Assembly: GCF_018383905.1 (NCBI RefSeq)
Contig: NZ_JAGYWA010000010.1
Span: forward strand, 1-64,000
Reading direction: 5' to 3'
Length of the DNA: 64,000 nt
DNA from: Flavobacterium branchiicola
GTDB taxonomy: Bacteria > Bacteroidota > Bacteroidia > Flavobacteriales > Flavobacteriaceae
In this document: piece by piece, positions 43,935-52,585 of the stretch
Numbering within the stretch: position 1 is the first letter of the stretch
Layout: every line of letters begins with the position of its first letter
Notes under the pieces: model-generated
What the model was told of the DNA's origin: nothing
What the model saw: the letters and a program-made list of their open reading frames with translations, nothing else
The model's database searches: none
Translations under genes and position numbers: made by a program

Positions 43935-46331
43935 TTAAGACCCACACATTTCGCAATCCTCTGGACCTGCTGCTTGTGCTTTTAATAACATTGCTTTATA
44001 ATCTTCAACGCTGATTTCTTCAGTTTCAACTGCTGCTGCAGCTCCTGTAGTTTCTTCTTTTTTATCGTTGTTTAATGTGAATTTAATCGCATCTACAGCC
44101 GCTTTTGTTCTTAGGTAATACATTCCTGTTTTTAAACCTGATTGCCAAGCGTAGAAGTGCATTGACGTAAGTTTAGAATAGTTTGCATCCTGCATGAACA
44201 AGTTCAACGATTGAGACTGGTCAATAAAGTAACCTCTTTGACGAGACATATCGATAATATCTTTCATCGACATTTCCCAAACTGTTTTATAAAGATCTTT
44301 TAAGTCTTGCGGGATAATATCAATATTTTGAACAGATCCGTTATGACGCATAATTTCTTGTTTCAATTCTTCGTTCCATAAACCTAGTTTCACTAAGTCT
44401 TCCAGTAAATGTTTGTTTACTACGATGAATTCTCCAGACAATACACGACGTGTGTATATGTTTGATGTATAAGGTTCGAAAGCTTCGTTGTTTCCAAGAA
44501 TTTGTGAAGTCGAAGCAGTTGGCATTGGTGCCACTAATAAAGAGTTACGAACTCCATGCTCCATAACTTCTTTTCTTAAAGAAGCCCAGTCCCAACGACC
44601 AGATAATTCCTCATCTTTCATTCCCCACATATTGTGTTGGAATTCTCCTTGTGACATTGGAGAACCTACAAAAGTTGAATATGGTCCTTCTTCTTTTGCC
44701 ATTTCCATTGAAGCAGTTACTGCAGCGAAGTATAATGTTTCGAAAATTTCCTGATTTAAAACTTTTGCTTCATCACTTGTAAAAGGCATACGAAGCATGA
44801 TGAAAGCATCTGCTAATCCTTGCACTCCCAATCCTACCGGACGGTGACGGAAGTTAGAATTTTCAGCTTCTTTTACCGGATAGTAATTTCTGTCGATTAC
44901 TTTGTTCAGGTTACGAGTTACACGTTTAGTTACGTTATAAAGCGCTTCGTGATCAAATTTTCCGTTTTCAACAAACATTGGTAATGAAAGCGAAGCCAGG
45001 TTACAAACTGCAATTTCATCTTTAGATGTAAACTCCATAATCTCTGTACACAAGTTTGAAGAACGAATTGTTCCTAAATTTTTGTGGTTTGACTTACGGT
45101 TTGCCGCATCTTTGTACAACATATATGGTGTTCCTGTCTCGATTTGAGATTCCAGGATTTTCTCCCATAATTCACGAGCACGGATTGTTTTTCTTCCTTT
45201 TCCTCTAAATTCGTAATCTAAATACATTGTTTCGAATTCTTCTCCGTAAACATCGTATAATCCCGGACATTCGTTAGGACACATTAAAGTCCATGACGCA
45301 TCTTCCTGAACGCGTTTCATGAATAAATCTGAAGTCCACATTGCGAAGAATAAATCTCTCGCACGCATTTCTTCTTTTCCTGTATTTTTCTTTAAATCTA
45401 AGAAATCGAAGATATCAGCATGCCATGTTTCGATGTAAATCGCAAAACTTCCTTTACGTTTTCCACCACCCTGATCTACGTAACGTGCAGTATCATTAAA
45501 AACTCTCAACATCGGAACAATTCCATTTGAAGTTCCGTTTGTACCGCGGATGTAAGATCCTGTTGCACGTACGTTATGAATAGAAAGACCAATTCCTCCC
45601 GCTGATTGCGAGATTTTTGCTGTTTGTTTTAAAGTATCATAAATACCATCAATACTATCATCCTGCATTGCCAAAAGAAAACAAGAAGACATTTGAGGTT
45701 TTGGAGTTCCTGCATTAAACAACGTTGGTGTTGCATGCGTAAAGAACTTTTTAGACATTAAGTCGTAAGTTTCTATAACCGATTTTAAATCGTCTAAGTG
45801 AATACCAACAGAAACACGCATTAACATGTGCTGCGGACGCTCAACAATTTTTCCGTTTATCTTAAGAAGATAAGAACGCTCTAAGGTTTTGAAACCAAAG
45901 TAATCGTAATTAAAATCTCTTGTATAAATGATATGAGAATCTAAGAAAGCAGAGTTTTCCTGAATTACTTTAAATACTTCATCCGAAAGCAACGGTGCAT
46001 CTTGTCCGTTTCTTGGATTTACGTAATTGTACATATCTTTCATCGTTTCAGAAAACGACTTTTTAGTATTTGAATGTAGATTCGAAATTGCTACACGAGC
46101 TGCCAATTGAGCATAATCAGGATGCGCAATAGTCATAGAAGCCGCCGTTTCTGCTGCAAGATTATCCAATTCAGAAGTTGAAACCCCATCATACAATCCT
46201 TCAATAACTCTCATCGCTACCTTAACAGGATCTACGAGCTCATTCAAGCCGTAACACAATTTTTTGATTCTTTCTGTAATCTTATCAAACATTACGGGCT
46301 CTCTGTGGCCATCTCTTTTTACTACATACAT
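43935..46331 (-). CDS. nrdA: Class Ia ribonucleotide reductase, large subunit
   Basis: A 798-residue catalytic subunit that reduces ribonucleoside diphosphates to deoxy forms. The N-terminal ATP-cone (YVVKRDGHREPVMFDKITERIKKL, residues 1-90) gives dATP control. Active-site elements include SSCFLLAM, NLCTEI (the Cys of NLCxEI) and APMPTASTSQILGNNEAFEP. The C-terminal redox pair is CEMCGS at the very end. It lies downstream of nrdB with a 264-base gap that holds a TTGAGAATT inverted repeat. Confidence 0.96.
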   Translation of the reverse strand: MYVVKRDGHREPVMFDKITERIKKLCYGLNELVDPVKVAMRVIEGLYDGVSTSELDNLAAETAASMTIAHPDYAQLAARVAISNLHSNTKKSFSETMKDMYNYVNPRNGQDAPLLSDEVFKVIQENSAFLDSHIIYTRDFNYDYFGFKTLERSYLLKINGKIVERPQHMLMRVSVGIHLDDLKSVIETYDLMSKKFFTHATPTLFNAGTPKPQMSSCFLLAMQDDSIDGIYDTLKQTAKISQSAGGIGLSIHNVRATGSYIRGTNGTSNGIVPMLRVFNDTARYVDQGGGKRKGSFAIYIETWHADIFDFLDLKKNTGKEEMRARDLFFAMWTSDLFMKRVQEDASWTLMCPNECPGLYDVYGEEFETMYLDYEFRGKGRKTIRARELWEKILESQIETGTPYMLYKDAANRKSNHKNLGTIRSSNLCTEIMEFTSKDEIAVCNLASLSLPMFVENGKFDHEALYNVTKRVTRNLNKVIDRNYYPVKEAENSNFRHRPVGLGVQGLADAFIMLRMPFTSDEAKVLNQEIFETLYFAAVTASMEMAKEEGPYSTFVGSPMSQGEFQHNMWGMKDEELSGRWDWASLRKEVMEHGVRNSLLVAPMPTASTSQILGNNEAFEPYTSNIYTRRVLSGEFIVVNKHLLEDLVKLGLWNEELKQEIMRHNGSVQNIDIIPQDLKDLYKTVWEMSMKDIIDMSRQRGYFIDQSQSLNLFMQDANYSKLTSMHFYAWQSGLKTGMYYLRTKAAVDAIKFTLNNDKKEETTGAAAAVETEEISVEDYKAMLLKAQAAGPEDCEMCGS

Positions 46332-46421
46332 AAGCTTACTATTTTAGTTATTGAAAAAATGAAAGACACTGGAAAAACGATTTCCGGCACTTAAACATTG
46401 CGTGTTTTAAAATTATTTTTT

Positions 46422-46443
46422 GAGAATTACCAAATTCTCAATA
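46422..46443. promoter_or_regulatory. Palindrome between nrdB and nrdA
   Basis: TTGAGAATT-ACCA-AATTCTCAA is a perfect 9-bp inverted repeat about 90 bases before the nrdA start, without a T-run. It could be an operator or an mRNA structure. It does not match the NrdR-box pattern as I know it. Confidence 0.4.
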
Positions 46444-46595
46444 GTTACTCGTTTCAAATTCGAAAACCGAATTTAAATCCGTAAAAAATTGCTATTGAAT
46501 CTACGATTTGGGGAATAGAGATTCAACCTTAAAATATTCTGTTAATCTTTTTTTAGTATCTCTTGAAGAGCAGGCACTAAAAGTATTTTTGTTGT

Positions 46596-47573
46596 CTAAA
46601 AATCTGCATCAAATGAAATTTTCTGAGCATCACTATCGGTGTTCATCACACCAGATTTTTGATACTCTGCAACACGTTTTTCAAAGAAATTAGTTTTTCC
46701 CTGAAGAGAGATCATGTCCATGAAATCAAACGGATTCGCTGATCCATACACACGCTCACAACCTAATTCTACTAACAATCTGTCTGCAACAAATTCTAAG
46801 TATTGCGTCATTAAAGTCGCATTCATTCCAATTAAACTTACCGGAAGAGATTCTGTTACAAACTCTCTTTCAATATTTAAAGCATCAACAATGATTTCTT
46901 TAATTCTGTCTTTTGGAACTTTGTTAACTAAGTGATGATTATGTAAGTGAACTGCAAAATCACAGTGTACACCTTCGTCACGAGAGATTAATTCATTAGA
47001 GAATGTTAAACCTGGCATTAATCCACGTTTTTTCAACCAATAAATAGAACAGAAAGCTCCTGAGAAAAAGATTCCTTCAACTGCAGCAAAAGCAATAAGT
47101 CTTTCTGCAAATGAATCTGACTCGATCCATTTTAAAGCCCATTCTGCTTTTTTACCAATTGCAGGAAAAACTTCCAAAGCGTTAAACAATTCTGCTTTTT
47201 CAGCTTCATCCTTAACATAAGTATCAATTAACAAAGAATAAGTTTCACTATGAATGTTTTCCATCATAATCTGGAATCCATAGAAAAATTTAGCTTCAGC
47301 ATACTGAACTTCATTTACAAAGTTTTCAGCAAGGTTCTCATTTACGATTCCGTCAGAAGCCGCAAAAAATGCCAAAATGTGTTTGATGAAATATCTTTCG
47401 TCGTCACTTAATTTATTATTCCAGTCTGTCAAATCCTGGTGCAAGTCGATTTCTTCCGCAGTCCAGAAACTAGCTTCCATTTTTTTATACCATTCCCAAA
47501 TATCATGGTGTTTGATAGGAAAAATAACGAAACGATTTTTATTTTCTTGTAATATTGGTTCGACTTGTGACAT
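46596..47573 (-). CDS. nrdB: Class Ia ribonucleotide reductase, small subunit
   Basis: A 325-residue ferritin-like radical subunit. Di-iron ligands and the radical region appear in EEIDLHQDLTDW, MENIHSETYSLLIDTY (Glu, His and candidate Tyr) and SRDEGVHCDFA. The C-terminal tail ends ISFDADF, used for docking with NrdA. It is upstream of nrdA on the same strand. The order nrdB-nrdA with a long gap raises the possibility of separate expression. Confidence 0.95.
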   Translation of the reverse strand: MSQVEPILQENKNRFVIFPIKHHDIWEWYKKMEASFWTAEEIDLHQDLTDWNNKLSDDERYFIKHILAFFAASDGIVNENLAENFVNEVQYAEAKFFYGFQIMMENIHSETYSLLIDTYVKDEAEKAELFNALEVFPAIGKKAEWALKWIESDSFAERLIAFAAVEGIFFSGAFCSIYWLKKRGLMPGLTFSNELISRDEGVHCDFAVHLHNHHLVNKVPKDRIKEIIVDALNIEREFVTESLPVSLIGMNATLMTQYLEFVADRLLVELGCERVYGSANPFDFMDMISLQGKTNFFEKRVAEYQKSGVMNTDSDAQKISFDADF

Positions 47574-47909
47574 GACTGTTTTATTTAATTTTTTTACCGA
47601 AAATTTTACTAATTCAGTAGACTACAAAGATTGTCATTTGCTACCAAAAATGAAAGTCAAACTTATTCACAATTCGGCGTAGTTTTTAACAACAGCCAAA
47701 AAGTGAAATACTTTTCATACAATAATTAAATAATTGTAAATAAGCAACTTAAAAACCAGATTTGCATTATCAAAGGCCGTAGAATATAGACTTTTTGAAA
47801 TAAAAAGCAAGAAATTTTAAATTGTTTTTAAAAGTTTTTTTGAGTCCGGACTGTTTCTATTTTTGAGAAAAAACACATCCATTTGCAAGCCTGCTGGTGG
47901 CGCAGATTT
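47574..47909. other. Intergenic region upstream of nrdB
   Basis: This 336-base A+T-rich region should hold the nrdB promoter and any NrdR or other control sites. I see AGTCCGGACT, a 10-base palindrome near 47843-47852, but no clear consensus promoter and no RNA gene. Confidence 0.45.
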
Positions 47910-48479
47910 TTAAGAATTTTTAAGCTCTTCTGCTACTTTTTCAAGCTCCATATACCAATCCTGACCAAAGCGACGAATCAACGCTTCTTTGACAAATTTG
48001 TATACCGGAACTTCTAATTCTTTCCCTAAAGAGCAGGCATCATCGCAAATATCCCATTTATCATAATTTACCGCGGCAAACTCTGTAAAGTCTTTTACAC
48101 GAATCGGGTATAAATGGCAAGACACTGGTTTTTTCCAGTCTACGATTCCCTGATTATAGGCTTGTTCAATTCCGCAAAGCGCAGTTTTACCATCAAAAAT
48201 AACATAAGCACAATCCTTATTATCTATTAAGGTTGTCTCAAGATCGCCGTCAGTACCTTTTACCCAGGTACCTTGGGCTTCAATAGCAGCGATTCCCTCT
48301 TTTCTTAAAAAGGGTTTAACTTTCGGATAAATCTCTTCCAGAATTCTCGTTTCTTCTTCACTTAAAGGCGCACCGGCATCTCCGTCGACACAACAGGCTC
48401 CTTTACAAGCTGATAAATTACAAACAAATTCTTTTTCGAGTATATCCTCGGATACGATGGTTTTTCCTAGTTGAAACAT
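47910..48479 (-). CDS. DUF3109-family cysteine-rich protein
   Basis: A 189-residue soluble protein of the DUF3109 family. Cysteines occur as CNLSACKGACC (about residues 20-30), CAYVIFDGKTALC, VSCHLYPIRV and CDDACSLG, a pattern resembling the YkgJ-type metal-binding cluster family. A metal or Fe-S ligand role is likely, but the reaction is unknown. It starts as MFQLGKTIVSEDILEKEFVC, the usual family N-terminus. It is transcribed alone. Confidence 0.85.
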   Translation of the reverse strand: MFQLGKTIVSEDILEKEFVCNLSACKGACCVDGDAGAPLSEEETRILEEIYPKVKPFLRKEGIAAIEAQGTWVKGTDGDLETTLIDNKDCAYVIFDGKTALCGIEQAYNQGIVDWKKPVSCHLYPIRVKDFTEFAAVNYDKWDICDDACSLGKELEVPVYKFVKEALIRRFGQDWYMELEKVAEELKNS

Positions 48480-48568
48480 TTTGCAAAGGTAATTAAAGAT
48501 TCAGGAAATAAAAGTCAGCCTTAAATTTTAACTATCGAAGTCTCTAAATTATAATGAATCCATTTTAC

Positions 48569-49360
48569 CTACATAAATTTATAATCTGCTTTATTAAAGG
48601 TATAGGCACTTTTTTCCAGACTTGTACATTTCATCGTTGTAACTTTTCCTTTCCCCTTTAGATCTTTCATAGTCATATCCATTAACAAAGTTCGGTCGTC
48701 GGGTTTAAAGTAATTAGCCAGCTCATCGGGCATTTTCCAGTTTTTCTGTTTCTTAAACATATCCCCAAAACTCACTTTAGCTTCATTTGTATAATAACAG
48801 ATAATATCATATTCATCATTTGTCATTTGCACGCCTTTGCAGTTATATCCCAGAAACGTTTTATTGGGTAGCGTTTTAATTGTAAATTTTGATTTCTCAC
48901 CTGCTTCTTTTTTTGCCATTTCAGAATAATCAGGCATTTTTGATGCTGATGCCATTTTTTCTTTACCGTTTTCAAAAGCAGTTATCGTAATACTTTTTCC
49001 TGCATCCATAATCATGAGCATATTTTGCCCTTGTCCTTGCGCCATATTCATCCCGAAATAAGACGCATTTGGTTCCAAAAAATATTCAGCATTCATTGCT
49101 TTGCCTTCATTGACTTTAATCTCCATTGTATATTTCCAGTTAAAGACATACGAATTTGGAACGACCGATGGATCAACTTTATTCTTTCCGTATCCTAAAA
49201 CTGCATTTTCCAGATTTACATTTTGCTCAGCCGATTTATCGGTATCACCCTGCGTTTTTTTTGTCGCTTTATCTAAAATCTTCTGCCAAACCTGAGCTTG
49301 TGAATTATTGAATGACAATAATAAAACCAAGCACACCCCTACAAACCACATTTTTTTCAT
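48569..49360 (-). CDS. Exported DUF4412-domain protein
   Basis: A 263-residue protein with a signal peptide (VCLVLLLSFNNSQAQ, cleavage near residue 22). A single DUF4412 domain covers the C-terminal half (EYFLEPNASYFGMN through FLGYNCKGVQM and CYYTNEAKVSFGDMFK). DUF4412 proteins are exported or envelope proteins of unknown function found widely in Bacteroidota. It is monocistronic. Confidence 0.8.
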   Translation of the reverse strand: MKKMWFVGVCLVLLLSFNNSQAQVWQKILDKATKKTQGDTDKSAEQNVNLENAVLGYGKNKVDPSVVPNSYVFNWKYTMEIKVNEGKAMNAEYFLEPNASYFGMNMAQGQGQNMLMIMDAGKSITITAFENGKEKMASASKMPDYSEMAKKEAGEKSKFTIKTLPNKTFLGYNCKGVQMTNDEYDIICYYTNEAKVSFGDMFKKQKNWKMPDELANYFKPDDRTLLMDMTMKDLKGKGKVTTMKCTSLEKSAYTFNKADYKFM

Positions 49361-49614
49361 AATCGTCTCATTTAAAATTCATTACAAATTTAACAATTGA
49401 TTTTCAGTAAGTTATCTTTTTTAACGTTTGATTTCATTGCTTCTTCCCTAAATAATGAGAAACAAAATAAATTAAGTTTAAAAATAAAAAGTACTTTTTT
49501 CTTCAAATCGGCAATCGAAACATGAAAATGTTACAAATACCACTTTTTTAAGCAATAAAACGTGTTTTTATAACAAAAATACATTGTAACAAAAAAATAC
49601 CTAACTTTATTAAC

Positions 49615-49622
49615 TACTTTTG
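49615..49622 (+). promoter_or_regulatory. Probable -7 box before the marC-like gene
   Basis: TACTTTTG matches TAnnTTTG exactly and lies 32 bases before the ATG at 49655. No good TTTG is seen at the right distance upstream. Confidence 0.45.
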
Positions 49623-49654
49623 CAGCAGTTTTTTAAACACTAAAATCAAGCGAT

Positions 49655-50233
49655 ATGTTAGAAATCGATTTTAAAGAAATCATTACCGTTAGTATGGTGC
49701 TTTTTGCCGTAATTGATATTGTTGGTTCAATTCCGATTATTGTCAATTTAAGAGCAAAAGTCGGACACATCGAATCTGAAAAGGCTTCTATTGTTGCCGG
49801 AGCCATTATGATTGTTTTTCTTTTTGTTGGAGAAGGCTTACTTAACCTTATCGGGATAGATGTTCATTCGTTTGCTGTTGCAGGTTCGTTCGTTTTATTC
49901 TTTCTTGCTCTTGAAATGATTTTAGGAATTCGAATTTATCGTGATGAAGAACCAGGATCTGCTTCTATCGTGCCTTTGGCTTTTCCGTTGATTGCCGGTG
50001 CAGGAACAATGACTACTTTGTTATCGTTACGTTCTCAATTTCACACGATTAACATCATTATAGCCATCTTATTAAACATTATATTGGTGTATATTGTTTT
50101 AAAATCGTCTAAAAAAATCGAAACTTTATTAGGAGAAAACGGACTAGGCGTGGTTCGTAAGACATTTGGAGTTATACTTTTAGCTATTGCTGTTAAATTA
50201 TTCGCTGCTAATGTTAAAGGTTTGTTTGTCTAA
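49655..50233 (+). CDS. MarC/YchE-family integral membrane protein
   Basis: A 192-residue protein with six predicted membrane helices. The family core ITVSMVLFAVIDIVGSIPIIVNL opens the protein, and PLAFPLIAGAGTMTTLLSL is the conserved central motif. It was once linked to antibiotic resistance in enterobacteria, but the true function of MarC proteins is unknown. It lies 105 bases upstream of a small membrane protein gene and an oxidoreductase gene on the same strand. Confidence 0.9.
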   Translation: MLEIDFKEIITVSMVLFAVIDIVGSIPIIVNLRAKVGHIESEKASIVAGAIMIVFLFVGEGLLNLIGIDVHSFAVAGSFVLFFLALEMILGIRIYRDEEPGSASIVPLAFPLIAGAGTMTTLLSLRSQFHTINIIIAILLNIILVYIVLKSSKKIETLLGENGLGVVRKTFGVILLAIAVKLFAANVKGLFV

Positions 50234-50338
50234 CATTTATTTTTATACTTTTACCCCATAAAATGTATAAAAATATAACTTTAAGACATTTTTTACATAA
50301 AAGCTATATTTTAAATCTTTTAGACAAAAAACAACCTT

Positions 50339-50539
50339 ATGAAAATTTTTACTTCCATCTTAGTGCTTTTAGCATTAGCTTTAATTGTTTTTAATATTAC
50401 GCTATTAGACTTCAAAAATCCTTTTCAGGGTGATAGTATGGTAGCTTTTATTGGAATCGTAGCTTCTTTTTGCGCTGTATTGATTCTTTTGATCTTTAGA
50501 ATTTCAAAAAGAATTGAAGAAAAAACAAACGGCAGATAA
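50339..50539 (+). CDS. Small two-helix membrane protein
   Basis: A 66-residue protein with two hydrophobic helices (residues 4-24 and 36-56) and a basic C-terminus (RISKRIEEKTNGR). I do not recognise a family. It is two bases upstream of the FAD-oxidoreductase-like gene, so the two are probably translated together, which supports its reality. Confidence 0.7.
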   Translation: MKIFTSILVLLALALIVFNITLLDFKNPFQGDSMVAFIGIVASFCAVLILLIFRISKRIEEKTNGR

Positions 50540-50541
50540 TA

Positions 50542-51147
50542 ATGTTTGATGTTTTGATTATTGGCGGAGGCGTATCTGGAATGTCTTGTGCGCTTGTTCT
50601 GGGTTCCGCAAAAAATAAAGCTTTTGTTACCGATAAGAAAATCGGAATTTTTACACATCAAAAAAATTCTTCATTACAAGAAGCTATTTTCTACAATGCT
50701 TATGGCATAACTCCAGGTAAACTTGGCTCTGAATTACTTTCAGAAAGCACACAGGATTTAACCACAACTTATCCTCATATTGAACAGATTCAGAATGAGA
50801 AAGTGATAAAAATCGAAGGTTCTTATCCTCTATTCACTGTTGTAACGAATAAAAACTCCTATAAAACAAAAAATATTGTTGTTGGAATTGGTTATGCCAA
50901 TACTTTTGACATTGAAGGTTTGATGCAATTTATTGAACCTCATAAAAAAGCCCTTCCGGAGAAACAACGTATTCAGCTTAAAAATGAAGATCATAAAGTA
51001 GCTGAAGGTATTTATGTAATTGGAACTTTAGCAGGCTGGAGAAGTCAATTAGCGATCGCTGCTGGTAGTGGCGCTGCTGTTGCCACAGATATTCTTACTT
51101 TATGGAATAACGGTGTGCAAACTCATGCGCACGACAGTATCCGCTAA
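50542..51147 (+). CDS. Short FAD-binding oxidoreductase, thioredoxin reductase-like but reduced
   Basis: A 201-residue protein with an N-terminal FAD motif (VLIIGGGVSGMSCALVL) and a C-terminal FAD-contact segment (GIYVIGTLAGWRSQLAIAAGSGAAVATDI), as in thioredoxin reductase-like proteins. It is about 110 residues shorter than those enzymes: the NAD(P)H-binding domain and the redox CxxC are absent. It may be a flavin-binding protein using another electron donor, or a remnant. Both ends are intact, so a recent deletion is not evident. It converges directly with a lipoprotein gene. Confidence 0.8.
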   Translation: MFDVLIIGGGVSGMSCALVLGSAKNKAFVTDKKIGIFTHQKNSSLQEAIFYNAYGITPGKLGSELLSESTQDLTTTYPHIEQIQNEKVIKIEGSYPLFTVVTNKNSYKTKNIVVGIGYANTFDIEGLMQFIEPHKKALPEKQRIQLKNEDHKVAEGIYVIGTLAGWRSQLAIAAGSGAAVATDILTLWNNGVQTHAHDSIR

Positions 51148-51149
51148 AT

Positions 51150-51770
51150 TCATTTTTTGAATTTAATTTTATTATATTTTGGTAATGGAGGCAGAGGTAA
51201 ATTTAATGTATCCATATGCATTGATAAGTCAATAAATGCTTTCTTCTTTGTTGCAAAGGAAAGAGTGTCCTTCATTTTTTCAGAACTCACATCTATCTTA
51301 TTTAATAATGCAATGAACAATTTTCGCATTGCCAAATCAGTTTTATTATCTTTTCGCAACTGAGGTAGATAACACTTCTCTTCATTATTTGAAAAAACAA
51401 CCTTTAGCCTAACGATTGGAGTGCTTTCCACACACCCACCTTGCGAATAAGAGTCTAAAGTAATTTCTTTTTGCTCGGCGGCTACATTAGATAGAGAATT
51501 CACGAGATCAGTTACCAATTTTGCATCGATCTTCGAATTAAAATAAATTTCATTTTTATTTGGAGAGAATTCGCATGAATAACTTTGACTCTCTCCATTT
51601 AAATTTAGAATAGAATATATTTTTGGCTGAATATAAAATTTTCCTTTAAAAGATTCTGTAGGATATTTTAAATCCCAATTGTAACACATAAACTCAATAC
51701 TTCTAATATCTTTCTGATTTGAAGAGCATCCAAAACTAAAAAAAATCAAACCTATCAGAAGTTTTTTCAT
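51150..51770 (-). CDS. Hypothetical lipoprotein
   Basis: A 206-residue protein with a lipoprotein signal (LIFFSFGC, Cys15). The mature part reads as a beta-rich domain (SIEFMCYNWDLKYPTESFKGKFYI) and a helical C-terminus rich in Lys and Leu. No family is recognised. The stop is two bases from the convergent oxidoreductase gene, with no terminator hairpin between them. Confidence 0.65.
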   Translation of the reverse strand: MKKLLIGLIFFSFGCSSNQKDIRSIEFMCYNWDLKYPTESFKGKFYIQPKIYSILNLNGESQSYSCEFSPNKNEIYFNSKIDAKLVTDLVNSLSNVAAEQKEITLDSYSQGGCVESTPIVRLKVVFSNNEEKCYLPQLRKDNKTDLAMRKLFIALLNKIDVSSEKMKDTLSFATKKKAFIDLSMHMDTLNLPLPPLPKYNKIKFKK

Positions 51771-51802
51771 ATATCAATTAGTCTTTAAACAGAATCAAAT
51801 CT

Positions 51803-52117
51803 TTACTTAATCGAAACAATCTGGGTAACTTTAATATGGTTTTCGTCTTCGCTTTTCCAGAATTCTCCTTTTACCGATACAACATCGCCAATTTTGAATT
51901 GTTTGTAGTTTTGCGGTCCGCCTACATTTACAATACTAACAGTTGCAAAATAGACTTCTTTTTGATCTGTATTTATTTTTGCAGTATAGCCATCTTTACC
52001 GCCTTCTATCGATTCTACTTTTCCCGAAACTGCTTTAGTCGAATCTTTCATTCCTGCACAAGAGATTAAAAACGTCATTAGAACTACCAGAAAACTTATT
52101 CTTTTTAAATTTTTCAT
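51803..52117 (-). CDS. Small lipoprotein with OB-like domain
   Basis: A 104-residue lipoprotein: the signal ends in MTFLISC (Cys20). The remaining 80 residues form a beta pattern (VSGKVESIEGGKDGYTAKIN, FKIGDVVSVKGEFWKSEDENHIKVTQIVSI) resembling an OB or tOB fold in which GxV turns recur. The function is unknown. It lies 32 bases upstream of the next lipoprotein gene on the same strand and is probably co-transcribed with it. Confidence 0.7.
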   Translation of the reverse strand: MKNLKRISFLVVLMTFLISCAGMKDSTKAVSGKVESIEGGKDGYTAKINTDQKEVYFATVSIVNVGGPQNYKQFKIGDVVSVKGEFWKSEDENHIKVTQIVSIK

Positions 52118-52203
52118 ATTTATATATTTAACCGCAAATTAAGCCAAGATTTACGCCATATCAGCTTAGTTATATTTTAAGTTATTATTATTTTATTTCA
52201 AAT

Positions 52204-52569
52204 TTACGCCAGTGTGATGCAACTTCCTGCGATAACTTTTAACTCTTCATCAAACTGTTTCCAAACTCTTATGTATTTAAAAACACCTTCAATCTGATTT
52301 TGGTCGTATGTTCCTTTTAATGCAATAACCACAGCAACTACAGCCAAATCACCAATAATATTAATTATTTGATCTGAAGCTTCTAATGCTTCGATTTTCA
52401 TCTTACCAGAACGATAGGTATTTAGATCAACTTCTTTAGTAATCGTATTTCCATCCGGTAAATTAAAAAGCAAATCATCGTGCAGCATTCTTTCTAAAGT
52501 TAAAACATCTGCATTTTTGATAGCGGTTAAAAGTTCAATTTCCGCATTTGTAACTGTTTCTATTCTCAT
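52204..52569 (-). CDS. NTF2-like (DUF4440) protein
   Basis: A 121-residue cytoplasmic protein of the NTF2/SnoaL-like superfamily. The helix EIELLTAIKNADVLTLERMLHDDLLFNLPDG is followed by beta strands IINIIGDLAVVAVVIALKGTY and GVFKYIRVWKQFDEELKVIAGS, the typical cone-shaped fold of DUF4440. The ligand or reaction is unknown. It is last in a minus-strand cluster after the S41 protease gene (16 bases). Confidence 0.82.
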   Translation of the reverse strand: MRIETVTNAEIELLTAIKNADVLTLERMLHDDLLFNLPDGNTITKEVDLNTYRSGKMKIEALEASDQIINIIGDLAVVAVVIALKGTYDQNQIEGVFKYIRVWKQFDEELKVIAGSCITLA

Positions 52570-52585
52570 GACAAAAAATTTGAAG

